Assembly: GCA_029202525.1 (NCBI GenBank)
Contig: CP119325.1
Coordinates: 4,128,001 to 4,192,000, forward strand
Length of the DNA: 64,000 bases
Direction: 5' to 3'
From: Candidatus Pseudomonas phytovorans
GTDB lineage: Bacteria > Pseudomonadota > Gammaproteobacteria > Pseudomonadales > Pseudomonadaceae
A program made the position numbers and the translations under genes. The notes below the pieces were generated by a model. It searched no databases, was not told the DNA's origin, and worked only from the letters and a program-made list of their open reading frames with translations. This document shows, piece after piece, positions 33,160 through 41,831 of this stretch (the stretch's first letter is position 1; each line of letters starts with the position of its first letter).

Positions 33160-34404
33160 ATGGAACCGAAATGGCCGTTGCGTGCAAAATCGTTGTGCCT
33201 GTGTCTAGGCATGGCAATACCCCTTACCAGCCTGGCCGAGGTGGTGGATGACAGTCACCTCTCGCTCACCTTCAGAAACCTCTACCTGAACCGCAATTTC
33301 ACCAACCCCGGCGCACCCACCTCCAAGGTCGGCAACTGGTCGCAGGGCTTCGATCTGCAGTTCGAGTCCGGTTACACCGACACCCCCGTGGCAGTTGGTC
33401 TGGACCTTAACGGCCAGTATGCCCTGCGCCTGGACTCCACCGGCAACGACGGTTCGCTGCCGTTCAGCCGCCATCGCCAGCAGGCATCCGACAGCTATAG
33501 CCGGGGCGGCGCTACGCTGAAGCTGAAATACGCCAAGACCGTGGTCAAGATAGGCGACCAAAAGCCGTTCTACCCGGTCGCATCGAACGACCCCAGCCGC
33601 CAGCTGGACACCGTCTACCAAGGCGCAGTGCTTGAATCCCGCGATATCGACAACCTGACGTTGGTCGGCGGGCGCTTCTGGTCGATTGTCACCCGCGAGT
33701 CATCCAACCACGAGCGGCTGTACCGTTATGGCACCAGCGACAGCCAGGACAGCGATGGCCTGGACTTCGCCGGTGCTACCTACAACTTCACCACGGACTT
33801 GCAGGGCAGCTACTTCCACGGCGTGCTCAACGATGTCTACAAACAGGACTACGCCGGCATCAAGCACACCGTGAAGATTGCCGACGGGTACCAGCTCAAG
33901 ACCGACATCGGTTACTTCAACAACCGCGAAGACGGCGCCGCGCGCAGCGGGGCGGTGGACAACCGCGCTTACTTCGGCCTGATCACCCTGGAAAAGAGCG
34001 GGCACATGGTCGGCGCCAGCTACCAGCGAATGACAGGCGATACGGTGTTCCCGACCCTGAACGGCTACGTCCCACAGCTATGGCTGCCGAACTGGGCTGG
34101 CCTGCCGTTCATTCGTCCGGACGAGCGCAGCTGGTCGGTGCGCTACGGCTACAACTTCGCGGGCATGGGCCTGCCGGGCCTGAAGCTGTTCACCCGCTAC
34201 ATCAAGGGCACCGACATCGACCGCGGCGCGGGGCTGTCACGCGACCAGGAAAGCGAACGCGACATCATGCTCAGTTACGTGGTGCAAAGCGGTCCGATGA
34301 AAGACCTGTCCCTTGAGCTGAAGAACATGCGTACCCAGCAAAAGTACGGCAACGACTACGACGAGTACCGCCTGATCACTTCCTACACCTGGAAGTTCTG
34401 GTAA
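33160..34404 (+). CDS. OprD-family outer-membrane porin
   Basis: The 414-residue protein has a signal peptide (cleavage near residue 26, SLAEVVDD) and OprD signatures. These are SHLSLTFRNLYLNRNF at the mature start, then GNWSQGFDLQFESGYTDT, SNHERLYRYGTSDSQDSDG, and the final strand RLITSYTWKFW. OprD porins admit small carboxylates and aromatic acids (OpdK, BenF, PhaK groups). It follows F2 by about 110 bp and precedes an MHS-type transporter, so the two form a likely uptake route for the substrate of the second oxygenase operon. Confidence 0.93.
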   Translation: MEPKWPLRAKSLCLCLGMAIPLTSLAEVVDDSHLSLTFRNLYLNRNFTNPGAPTSKVGNWSQGFDLQFESGYTDTPVAVGLDLNGQYALRLDSTGNDGSLPFSRHRQQASDSYSRGGATLKLKYAKTVVKIGDQKPFYPVASNDPSRQLDTVYQGAVLESRDIDNLTLVGGRFWSIVTRESSNHERLYRYGTSDSQDSDGLDFAGATYNFTTDLQGSYFHGVLNDVYKQDYAGIKHTVKIADGYQLKTDIGYFNNREDGAARSGAVDNRAYFGLITLEKSGHMVGASYQRMTGDTVFPTLNGYVPQLWLPNWAGLPFIRPDERSWSVRYGYNFAGMGLPGLKLFTRYIKGTDIDRGAGLSRDQESERDIMLSYVVQSGPMKDLSLELKNMRTQQKYGNDYDEYRLITSYTWKFW

Positions 34405-34426
34405 GCGGCCCGCATGGAGATGACTC

Positions 34427-35734
34427 ATGACCAACCTTAATACCAGCCTCACCCGTGAAACCGATCCACGCACCATGCGCCGTATCGTCATCGCTTCGGT
34501 GCTGGGCAACGCCTTGGAATGGTACGATTTCTTCCTCTACGGCACGGCTGCGGCGCTGATCTTCGCGCCGTTGTTCTTCCCTGCCGGTACCGATCCCGTA
34601 CTTGGCACCATGGCCTCGTTCGCAGGCTTTGCCGTTGGCTTCCTGGCGCGCCCGCTGGGTGGCCTGATTTTTGGCCATATCGGTGACAAAGCCGGGCGCA
34701 AGAAGGCCCTGGTGCTCACGTTGGCGATCATGGGCGTGGCTACGTTTGCCATGGGCCTGCTGCCCACATTCGAACAAGTCGGCTACCTCGCCCCTGCCTG
34801 CCTGGTGTTGCTGCGCATCCTGCAAGGCGTGGCCTCGGGCGGTGAATGGGGTGGCGGCGTGCTGCTGCTCAGCGAGAACGCACCCAAGGACCGCGTCGGG
34901 TTCTACGCAGCCTGGAGCCAGTTGGGCGTGTCTGGTGGCTTCGTGCTGTCGGCGGCAGCTTTCTACCTTGTACAGACGCTGCCGGTCGAGGACATGATGA
35001 GCTGGGGTTGGCGGGTGCCCTTCCTGGCCAGCATCCTGATCTTCGGTGTGGGTGTGTACATTCGTCGGCGCCTGCCGGAAAGCCAGGAATTCGTCGAACA
35101 GCAGGCGCAGCCACAGAAAACCGAGCACCTGCCGGCCATGCAGGTGCTGCGCGAGCACCCCAAAGCAGTGCTTCAGGCCATGGGCATCCGCATCGCGGAG
35201 AACGGCAGCGCCTACCTGTTCCTGGCCTTCACCATCGCCTACGCCAAATTCACCGGCCTCGATACCCAGCTTGTGCTGGCCAGTGTAATGGTGGCGATGA
35301 TCGTCGAGGCCGGCACCATCGTCTTCTGGGGCTGGCTGTCAGACATCATCGGCCGCCGGGTGGTGTACGCAATCGGTTCGGTCGGTTTGATGGTGCTGGC
35401 TTTCCCGTTCTTCTGGATGCTCGATACCCACTCTCCGGTGTGGGTGTACCTGGCAGCCCTGCTTGGCATGGCCTTCTGTCACGGCGCGATGATCGGTACC
35501 CAACCGGCACTGATGGGCGAATTGTTCCCGCCCAAGGTGCGCTACACGGGCCTGGCCATGGGGCACGAGATCGCCTCGATCTTCTCCGGTGGCCTGGCGC
35601 CACTGGCGGCCACCGCTCTGTTCAGCCTGTACAAGGACGCCTGGCCGGTGTCGGTGATGCTCATGGTAATGGGCGCGATCACCACCCTGGCAGTGCTGTC
35701 CATCAAGCCCCAGGACCGACAGTTGCAACCCTAG
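34427..35734 (+). CDS. MFS transporter, metabolite:H+ symporter (MHS) family
   Basis: The 435-residue protein has 12 membrane helices and the MHS signatures RRIVIASVLGNALEWYDFFL (helix 1) and PLGGLIFGHIGDKAGRKKAL (loop 2-3). Relatives include ShiA, KgtP and other symporters for organic and aromatic acids. It is 22 bp after the OprD gene with a GGAG ribosome-binding site and is followed by a strong terminator, so it closes the operon. Substrate unknown. Confidence 0.92.
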   Translation: MTNLNTSLTRETDPRTMRRIVIASVLGNALEWYDFFLYGTAAALIFAPLFFPAGTDPVLGTMASFAGFAVGFLARPLGGLIFGHIGDKAGRKKALVLTLAIMGVATFAMGLLPTFEQVGYLAPACLVLLRILQGVASGGEWGGGVLLLSENAPKDRVGFYAAWSQLGVSGGFVLSAAAFYLVQTLPVEDMMSWGWRVPFLASILIFGVGVYIRRRLPESQEFVEQQAQPQKTEHLPAMQVLREHPKAVLQAMGIRIAENGSAYLFLAFTIAYAKFTGLDTQLVLASVMVAMIVEAGTIVFWGWLSDIIGRRVVYAIGSVGLMVLAFPFFWMLDTHSPVWVYLAALLGMAFCHGAMIGTQPALMGELFPPKVRYTGLAMGHEIASIFSGGLAPLAATALFSLYKDAWPVSVMLMVMGAITTLAVLSIKPQDRQLQP

Positions 35735-35749
35735 ATCCTTTGCGTTTTT

Positions 35750-35788
35750 GCCTGGGCCTTTCCGTGCGGGGAGGGTCCGGGCTTTTTT
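35750..35788 (+). terminator. Intrinsic terminator after the MHS transporter
   Basis: GCCTGGGCC (35750-35758) can pair with GGTCCGGGC (35774-35782), counting two G-U wobbles in RNA, and is followed by a run of six T. It marks the end of the C2-D2-F2-porin-transporter unit. Confidence 0.8.
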
Positions 35789-35821
35789 CTCCATGAGCTT
35801 TACATTTCAGAGACGCGCTGC

Positions 35822-36448
35822 ATGTCCAATCATTACGAACTGCTTCGCTTCACCTTGCGTGTACGTACACCCGCCCAAGCCCTGCCGCGCCTCCAGGAGG
35901 CTTTGCAGGCCGCCCCGGATGGCGTCGAGCTGATCGGCTGCTGGGTGTCCGAGATCGGCCCGCAAAACACCATTGCCGTGCTCCGGCGCTATGCCAACGC
36001 CGAAGTCCGGGCTGCCGAACGCGAGCGTGCGCTGCTGGCCAGCGATGCCTTCGGCATTGGAGAGTTTGTGCTCGAACAGCACATGGACGACTACCAGTTG
36101 TTCCCCTTCCTCGAGCCGCTGGCGCCCGGCAAGCATGGCCCGTTCTACGAGCTGCGCGAATACGACCTGACCACCTCCGGGCTGGCACCCACCTTGGCAG
36201 GGTGGCGCAAGGCAGTCGGGCCACGCACGGGCGAGATGTACTCTCAGGTCTATGCAGCGTTCTACGCTACCAGCGGCAGGGTCCCCCGCTACCTGCACAT
36301 CTGGCCTTACGCCAGCCTTGAACAGCGCCTGGATGTGCGTACCCGTGCCGTTGGCGATGGCGTGTGGCCTCCAGAAAACTCAGCGCCACAACTGCAGAAG
36401 ATGAATTCGGTGGTCTATCTGCCGGCACCTTTCTCACCGCTCAACTGA
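35822..36448 (+). CDS. NIPSNAP-family protein
   Basis: The 208-residue protein has two ferredoxin-like NIPSNAP domains. The second starts GPFYELREYDLTTSGLAPTL and includes GEMYSQVYAAFYATSGRVPR, followed by YLHIWPYASLEQR, all typical of the family. Bacterial NIPSNAP proteins occur often in catabolic clusters but their biochemical function is unclear. It follows the terminator of the transporter gene. Its 3' end overlaps that of the convergent dehydrogenase by 15 bp. Confidence 0.85.
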   Translation: MSNHYELLRFTLRVRTPAQALPRLQEALQAAPDGVELIGCWVSEIGPQNTIAVLRRYANAEVRAAERERALLASDAFGIGEFVLEQHMDDYQLFPFLEPLAPGKHGPFYELREYDLTTSGLAPTLAGWRKAVGPRTGEMYSQVYAAFYATSGRVPRYLHIWPYASLEQRLDVRTRAVGDGVWPPENSAPQLQKMNSVVYLPAPFSPLN

Positions 36449-37381
36449 CACCGGCGCAGCCCGCCGTTGCAGGCGACGCAACAGCCTATCAATGGCGGCC
36501 ATGGTCGGGGCCTCCACGCCATGGCGCCTGGCATGGGCAAGCAGCGCCCCGGACAACCCCTCGATCTCCATCCGCCTGCCATGCTCGAAGTCCTGGAGCA
36601 TGGAGGGCTTGTGCCCGGCGTGAACGACAAACGCCTGCTCCACCTTGTGCATCACTCGCTGAAGCTGCACAGCCACACCTGCCGACACGGCAATGGCTGC
36701 TGCTTCGGCGACCAGCGCAAAAGCCACCTCACGACCCCGCGAGCACTGGCCCACATTACCCACAGGTTCACCGCTAAGAGCACACAGCGAATTGAGGGCG
36801 GTGTTGAAGGCGACCTTTTCCCAGATGCTGACCTCGATGTGCGGGTCCTCGATGCAGTGCATGCCGCCACGGCGTAGGCCATGGACCAGCGCTTGCAATG
36901 GCGCGAAGCTGGCGTGTGAAGGCCCAGCCAACAGCCCGCGCACACGCACCTCGCCAGCGCCGCAGCTGCGTACGACCCCAGGTGCCAGCACATCAGCCGG
37001 GTAGAGGGTCATGCCGATGGCCAGGCAACGGTCAGCCACGTATTCGCGCAACACCGGCACACTGTCCAGGCCGTTCTGCAGCGTCAATACCAACGTTTGC
37101 GGACCGAGCAGATGCCGACACGCCTGCATGGCCTGACGGGTGTGGTAACCCTTGGTCTGTATCAGCAGTGCGTCGAACTGCCCACGCAGATGTTCACCGC
37201 GTGCCACGCGTGGCCAGTACTCGCGCGTGCCTTGCTCGTCCTGCAGACGCAAGCCTTGAGTACGCAGGGTGCTGAGCAGTCGCTCATCGACATCCACCAA
37301 GGTCACTTCGAAACCAGCGTCGATCAATCTCGCGGCGAACAGGCTCCCCATCGCCCCTGCTCCGATCACAGCAATCCTCAT
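36434..37381 (-). CDS. Ketopantoate reductase (ApbA/PanE) family oxidoreductase
   Basis: The 315-residue NAD(P) enzyme begins MRIAVIGAGAMGSLFAARLI, the Rossmann motif of 2-dehydropantoate 2-reductase. The conserved TKGYHT and LQNGLD segments follow, and the catalytic Lys lies in the helix IWEKVAFNTALNSLCALSG. Context gives no pantothenate genes, so it more likely reduces or oxidises another 2-keto/2-hydroxy acid in this catabolic region. The name by homology is therefore uncertain as to substrate. Confidence 0.82.
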   Translation of the reverse strand: MRIAVIGAGAMGSLFAARLIDAGFEVTLVDVDERLLSTLRTQGLRLQDEQGTREYWPRVARGEHLRGQFDALLIQTKGYHTRQAMQACRHLLGPQTLVLTLQNGLDSVPVLREYVADRCLAIGMTLYPADVLAPGVVRSCGAGEVRVRGLLAGPSHASFAPLQALVHGLRRGGMHCIEDPHIEVSIWEKVAFNTALNSLCALSGEPVGNVGQCSRGREVAFALVAEAAAIAVSAGVAVQLQRVMHKVEQAFVVHAGHKPSMLQDFEHGRRMEIEGLSGALLAHARRHGVEAPTMAAIDRLLRRLQRRAAPVSVER

Positions 37382-37569
37382 GGTGGCCTCATCAATGTTG
37401 TGTTCAAAAGTCAGTGTCCAGCAATGGCCAGCGGCAGATTTGTCCGACCGTGCCGAACATTTGTGCGGGGCTGCCAAAAGCCTCGCGGACGGTGGGGTTT
37501 GCCGCTGCGCCCCGGTAGCCTGCGCCAACCCAGCCCGCGCTGACCAGAACAAGAAAAGGAACCTCGGCA

Positions 37570-39645
37570 TTGAGTATTCAGAACACGATCACCTTGCTGG
37601 CGAGCGCCTGCCTGATAGCCGTCGTCGGTTTGCTGGCAGGGCTTTCGCTGGAGCAACAGCGCAGCGATGCCCAGACCCTGCTCGACACCTCCAGCGAACT
37701 GCTGCGCGACGCAGCACGGGATAACTTGCAGGCCGAGGGCCAGGCTCAGGCACTGCATATCCAACAACGCTTCGGCCAGGCCTACGAGTTCGCCCAAGGG
37801 ATTGCCCGGCAGGTACTGCACCTGCGCGGCCAAACCCGTACCGACTTGGCCTCGTCCCGGGCATTGCGCCAGGATCTCGCCCAGGTGCTGCGCGCAGCGA
37901 TCGCCGAGCGCCGCGACCTGCTGGGCCTGTTTGTGGCATTCGACCAGAACGCGCTGGACGGCCGTGACGCCGCGTTCATCGACCAGCCAGACCTGGGCAG
38001 CAACGACAGCGGCCGCTTCACCCTGTACTGGCTGCAGCCGCAGCCTGGCCAGCTGCAGGCAGTGCCCGGTAACGAGGCATTGCTGGCCAACGATACCCCA
38101 GGCCCCACCGGCGCACCGTTCAATGCCTTTTTCACGTGCTCGCGGCAGAGTGCCCAGCCCTGCGTGCTGGAGCCCTACCTGGACGACTCCAGCGGTATCC
38201 CGCACCTGGTCACCAGCGTAACCGTGCCCCTGATCGTCGACGGTAGAGTGATCGGCGTAGTGGGGCTGGACATTGGCCTGGACGCTTTGCAGGACAATGC
38301 CAAGGCAGCAAGTGGCGCGCTGTACGATGGGCACGGCTCGCTGTCGATCTACAGCGCCTCGGGTGTGGTAGCCGCTGACAGCGCCCATCCGCAGCGGCTG
38401 GGCAAGGCCTCCACAGGGCAGGCCACCCCAGACGAGACGCTGCTCGGCGTGCAGGTGCCGATCGAGCCGATTGCCGGCGCCCAACCTTGGAACATCCAGG
38501 TAACGGTGCCGCGCCCCGTGCTCGATGTACCCGTGCTGCGCATGCAGCAACAGGTGCAAGCGCAACAAGTGCGCAGCCTGGCGATGGAACTCACCCTTGG
38601 CCTGCTGCTGGCAGCAGCCGGTATCGCCATGATGGCCTGGGCCGCACGCAGCGTGACCCGTCCTATCCAGCGCGTTGCCGCGCTGCTCGATGAAATCGCT
38701 GACGGCGATGGTGACCTTACCCGGCGTCTGGCGTATCCGCGCCGCAATGAGCTGGGCCGGCTTAGCGCTGCGTTCGACCGCTTCCTCGACCGCCTGCAGC
38801 CGGTCATCGCCCAGGTGCAACAAGCCGTGCACGACACCCAGAACTCCGCCGACCAATCGCAGCGCATCGCCAGCCAGACCAGCCAGGGCATGCAGCAGCA
38901 GGTAGGGGAAATCGAACAGATGGCCACGGCCGTGCATGAGATGTCCGCCACCGCCCAAGCCGCAGCGCACAGTGCCGCCCAGGCCGCCGACGCCGCGCGC
39001 CACGCCGAACACGCCACCGGTAATGGCGTGCAGGTGATCGAACAGTCCACCCAAGGTATCCGCGAGCTGGCGAGCGGCATGAGTGATGCCATGCAGCGCC
39101 TGCAGTCCCTGGCAGCCAGCAGCGAGCAGATCGGTTCGGTGCTCGATGTGATCCTCGCTATTGCCCGACAGACCAACTTGCTGGCGCTGAACGCCGCGAT
39201 TGAGGCCGCGCGCGCCGGCGACGCCGGGCGCGGCTTTGCGGTGGTGGCGGATGAAGTCCGTGGCCTGGCCCAGCGCACCCAAGCGTCGGTCGAAGAGATC
39301 GGCGCGGTCATCGACAACCTGCGCGAGGGCACCCGCGACGTCACCGCCGCCATGCAACGCAGCAACAGCCAGGCCCATCACAACGTCGAACAGACCCAGC
39401 AGGCGCTCGCAGTGCTCGAAGAGATTCGCCTGGCGGTTGGCGTCATCACCGACATGAATGTGCAAATCGCTTGCGCCGCCGAGGAGCAAAGCGCCGTGGC
39501 AGAGGAGATCCACCGCAATGTCGAGGCGGTACGTAACGTCGTCTGCACGGTGTCCGGGCAGGCTGAGCAGTCGTCTGCCATCAGCCAGCGACTCAATGGC
39601 CTGGCCGTTGTTCAGCAAGGCCTCATCCAACGCTTCAAGGCTTGA
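37570..39645 (+). CDS. Methyl-accepting chemotaxis protein with periplasmic Cache-type sensor
   Basis: The 691-residue chemoreceptor starts at TTG behind AAGGAACC. TM1 is about residues 7-25. A large periplasmic domain of about 300 residues follows and contains a Cache-like core (SGRFTLYWLQP, then VPLIVDGRVIGVVGLDIGLD). TM2 is about 338-358 (LGLLLAAAGIAMMAWAARS), then comes a HAMP domain. The cytoplasmic helical hairpin has the CheA/CheW-contact tip RQTNLLALNAAIEAARAGDA. No CheR-binding pentapeptide is at the C-terminus. Chemotaxis to IAA has been reported for P. putida 1290. A receptor gene in this catabolic neighbourhood is a plausible sensor for IAA or a related aromatic, though ligand and identity are unproven. 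Confidence 0.93.
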   Translation: MSIQNTITLLASACLIAVVGLLAGLSLEQQRSDAQTLLDTSSELLRDAARDNLQAEGQAQALHIQQRFGQAYEFAQGIARQVLHLRGQTRTDLASSRALRQDLAQVLRAAIAERRDLLGLFVAFDQNALDGRDAAFIDQPDLGSNDSGRFTLYWLQPQPGQLQAVPGNEALLANDTPGPTGAPFNAFFTCSRQSAQPCVLEPYLDDSSGIPHLVTSVTVPLIVDGRVIGVVGLDIGLDALQDNAKAASGALYDGHGSLSIYSASGVVAADSAHPQRLGKASTGQATPDETLLGVQVPIEPIAGAQPWNIQVTVPRPVLDVPVLRMQQQVQAQQVRSLAMELTLGLLLAAAGIAMMAWAARSVTRPIQRVAALLDEIADGDGDLTRRLAYPRRNELGRLSAAFDRFLDRLQPVIAQVQQAVHDTQNSADQSQRIASQTSQGMQQQVGEIEQMATAVHEMSATAQAAAHSAAQAADAARHAEHATGNGVQVIEQSTQGIRELASGMSDAMQRLQSLAASSEQIGSVLDVILAIARQTNLLALNAAIEAARAGDAGRGFAVVADEVRGLAQRTQASVEEIGAVIDNLREGTRDVTAAMQRSNSQAHHNVEQTQQALAVLEEIRLAVGVITDMNVQIACAAEEQSAVAEEIHRNVEAVRNVVCTVSGQAEQSSAISQRLNGLAVVQQGLIQRFKA

Positions 39646-40636
39646 GTGGCGCGTCATCGGCAAAGCGCGGGGTCAGGCCGCCGTGGTGCAACTGCCTGAC
39701 CAGCGCCGCTAGCCGCGCTTGGCGATAGGCCGGCAAATCCATGCCCTGATAGTCGTAGAAGCCCACACCGTCGCGCAGGCCGTTGCGGCCTGCGGCCATG
39801 TTGTCGCGCACTGATTGCGGCGCCTGATACCGCTCACCAAGGTGTTGGCTGAGGTATGACGAGGCATGGTGGAGGATGTCATTGCCACCCCAATCGATAA
39901 ACTCCAGCAGCCCCAGCACCGAAAAGCGCAGGCCAAAACCTGTGCGCACCGCCAGGTCGATCTGCTCGGCACTGGCGACACCCTCTTCGACCATGCGCGC
40001 CGCTTCGTTCATTACCAGCGCCTGCAGCCGCGGTACGATGAAGCCCGGCATGGCGTTGCACACCACTGGAACCTTGCCGACGCTGCGTAAGGCCTCCAAC
40101 AGCTCGGCCACCACGGCTTCGCTGGTCTGCGCACTGCGCGATACCTCTACCAACGGCATCAGGTGCGCGGGGTTAAGCCAGTGAGCATTGACCACGCGCT
40201 GCGGCGCACTGACCATGGCTGCCAGCTCGGTGACCAGAAAAGTCGAGGTGGTCGAGGCGATGATCGTGTGCGCCGCTACAAAGCGGTCGATCCAGGCAAA
40301 GGCCTCACGCTTGGTGTCGATGAGTTCTGGCACTGCTTCGAACACCAGTTCGCACCCTTCCAGCGCTTGCCCACCCTCACCCAGCGGCAGCAGCCGAATA
40401 CGCGATAGCAGCGGCACAACTTGCTGCGCGCCAATCAGCCCGAGTGCAACCAGGTTGCCGGCCTCGGTTCCCAGGTTACGCCGCAGGGCTGAAAAGTAGC
40501 CGGCTTGCGCGTGCGCCTCACGAGCCATCAGGTCGATCAGGCTGACATGGGCGCCGGCCTGGGCAAAGGCCAGGGCGATGCCCTCGCCCATTCGCCCGGC
40601 CCCTACTACCGCGATACGCCGCAGTGGCTCATTCAT
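39635..40636 (-). CDS. 3-hydroxyacyl-CoA dehydrogenase family protein
   Basis: The 333-residue protein begins with a Rossmann motif RIAVVGAGRMGEGIALAFAQ and carries family positions FEAVPE, an ASTTSTF variant of the usual NTSS motif, and the catalytic His region VVNAHWLNPAHLMPLVEV. The C-terminal helical domain follows (GFGLRFSVLGLLEFIDWGG). Single-domain members of this family oxidise 3-hydroxyacyl-CoA or free 3-hydroxy acids such as carnitine; here free substrates seem as likely. The start overlaps the stop of the upstream dehydrogenase by 4 bp, so the two are coupled. Confidence 0.88.
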   Translation of the reverse strand: MNEPLRRIAVVGAGRMGEGIALAFAQAGAHVSLIDLMAREAHAQAGYFSALRRNLGTEAGNLVALGLIGAQQVVPLLSRIRLLPLGEGGQALEGCELVFEAVPELIDTKREAFAWIDRFVAAHTIIASTTSTFLVTELAAMVSAPQRVVNAHWLNPAHLMPLVEVSRSAQTSEAVVAELLEALRSVGKVPVVCNAMPGFIVPRLQALVMNEAARMVEEGVASAEQIDLAVRTGFGLRFSVLGLLEFIDWGGNDILHHASSYLSQHLGERYQAPQSVRDNMAAGRNGLRDGVGFYDYQGMDLPAYRQARLAALVRQLHHGGLTPRFADDAPLKP

Positions 40637-41733
40637 GCCGCTACCCCGTTGCGCAGCAGCGCACCCATCGCGGCCCGGTCGAGCTTGGCGATGCCCAGGT
40701 TTTCGAGCGTCCGCCCCTCGGCGTACAGGTCGCGCCCGGCCACGGCAGACGCCAAGGCCAGCAAGCCCTCGGCCACCGGCGTCGGCACACCCGCCCAGCG
40801 CCCGACCGACACCAGCAAGGAGAGGCCCAGCCGGGTGTCCTCAAGCATGTAGCGGTGCTGCTGCAGGTCGATCTTTTCGCGCCAATCGCCGCTGTCGGTC
40901 AGCTTGCCGTGGGCACCGCGCCCATACATCCACTCCTCTCCCTGATCAGTGTTGTAGTGGTCTACCAGCGGGAAGTGCGGTGCTGGGTAGCCCAAGGCTT
41001 CGCGCACGCGCATGCGCTCGGCATCAAGCTGGTTGGTGACCCGGCGGATCGATGGCTGGGTGCCTTCGTTGTGGATGTCCCAGGCTTCGAAGTGCTCCAG
41101 GGGGCCGGCATTCATCATGATCAGCGGCGGATGAATGATCGGCCCGGCGTTCATCAGTGCCCCGCTCAGGGCATCTTCGATGGGCTCGACACTGGGGTAG
41201 GCCTCACGCAGCACCACGTAGGCCTGGGCGGTCAAGCGGCTGGGCAGCACGCCGGTGGGCAGGCGCGTTGCGTACGCGCTGATCACCAGTTGGTCGGGGC
41301 CGTGCTTGCGCACCAGGTACGGCAAGGTCCCGGTTTCGGCGAAAGCCACCTCAGCATCGTTGCCACAGTCGCGCATGGCCTTGGCAAACACGTAGCTGCC
41401 GAAGGTACCCGGTGGCAGGAATACCACCTGGCCATCGCGCAGCAACGGCGCAACCTCTGCGGCCAGGGCCAGGTGGGTGGTCGACGGCAGTGGGATGATC
41501 ACCAGTTGCGCGCCTTCCAGCGCCTGGGCCAGGTCGGCGACCAACGTCAGCTGCTCGCCCAGGCCGACCTTGCGAGTACCGCGATAATCACGCACGGTGA
41601 GCGCACCGATGGCTTGCAATTGCTCCAGGGCAGCCTGGTCGCGACGCCACAGGCGTGTGCTGTGACCCCGTTCTGCCATTTCTACAGCAGCGGCGTAGCA
41701 GCCGTGGCCGCCTCCAAGGATGGTAATGTTCAT
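40633..41733 (-). CDS. NAD/NADP octopine/nopaline dehydrogenase-family protein
   Basis: The 366-residue protein has the N-terminal motif ITILGGGHGCYAAAVEMAER and the family's C-terminal helical domain with the conserved NAGPIIHPPLIMMNAGPLEH segment. Family members make or oxidise opines (N-carboxyalkyl amino acids). In bacteria other than plant tumour inducers they are often catabolic or uncharacterised. The second of two ATGs (41733) is 8 nt from GGAG and was chosen. It is translationally coupled to the 3-hydroxyacyl-CoA dehydrogenase-like gene. Opine catabolism would fit a plant-associated organism, but this is speculative. Confidence 0.85.
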   Translation of the reverse strand: MNITILGGGHGCYAAAVEMAERGHSTRLWRRDQAALEQLQAIGALTVRDYRGTRKVGLGEQLTLVADLAQALEGAQLVIIPLPSTTHLALAAEVAPLLRDGQVVFLPPGTFGSYVFAKAMRDCGNDAEVAFAETGTLPYLVRKHGPDQLVISAYATRLPTGVLPSRLTAQAYVVLREAYPSVEPIEDALSGALMNAGPIIHPPLIMMNAGPLEHFEAWDIHNEGTQPSIRRVTNQLDAERMRVREALGYPAPHFPLVDHYNTDQGEEWMYGRGAHGKLTDSGDWREKIDLQQHRYMLEDTRLGLSLLVSVGRWAGVPTPVAEGLLALASAVAGRDLYAEGRTLENLGIAKLDRAAMGALLRNGVAA

Positions 41734-41831
41734 GGGCATGGCTCCGCGTGGGGGGTGTACGCCGATGCTATCGAGCAGGCATTCACGCGGCGCTTCGGAT
41801 CACGCAGATACCCTACCGATTGCGCAACGAC

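Noticed and set aside
37411..39663. 750-codon open frame on the minus strand opposite the chemoreceptor
   Set aside because: It mirrors the MCP coding frame, shows low-complexity Gly/His/Gln-rich translation and no recognisable domain.
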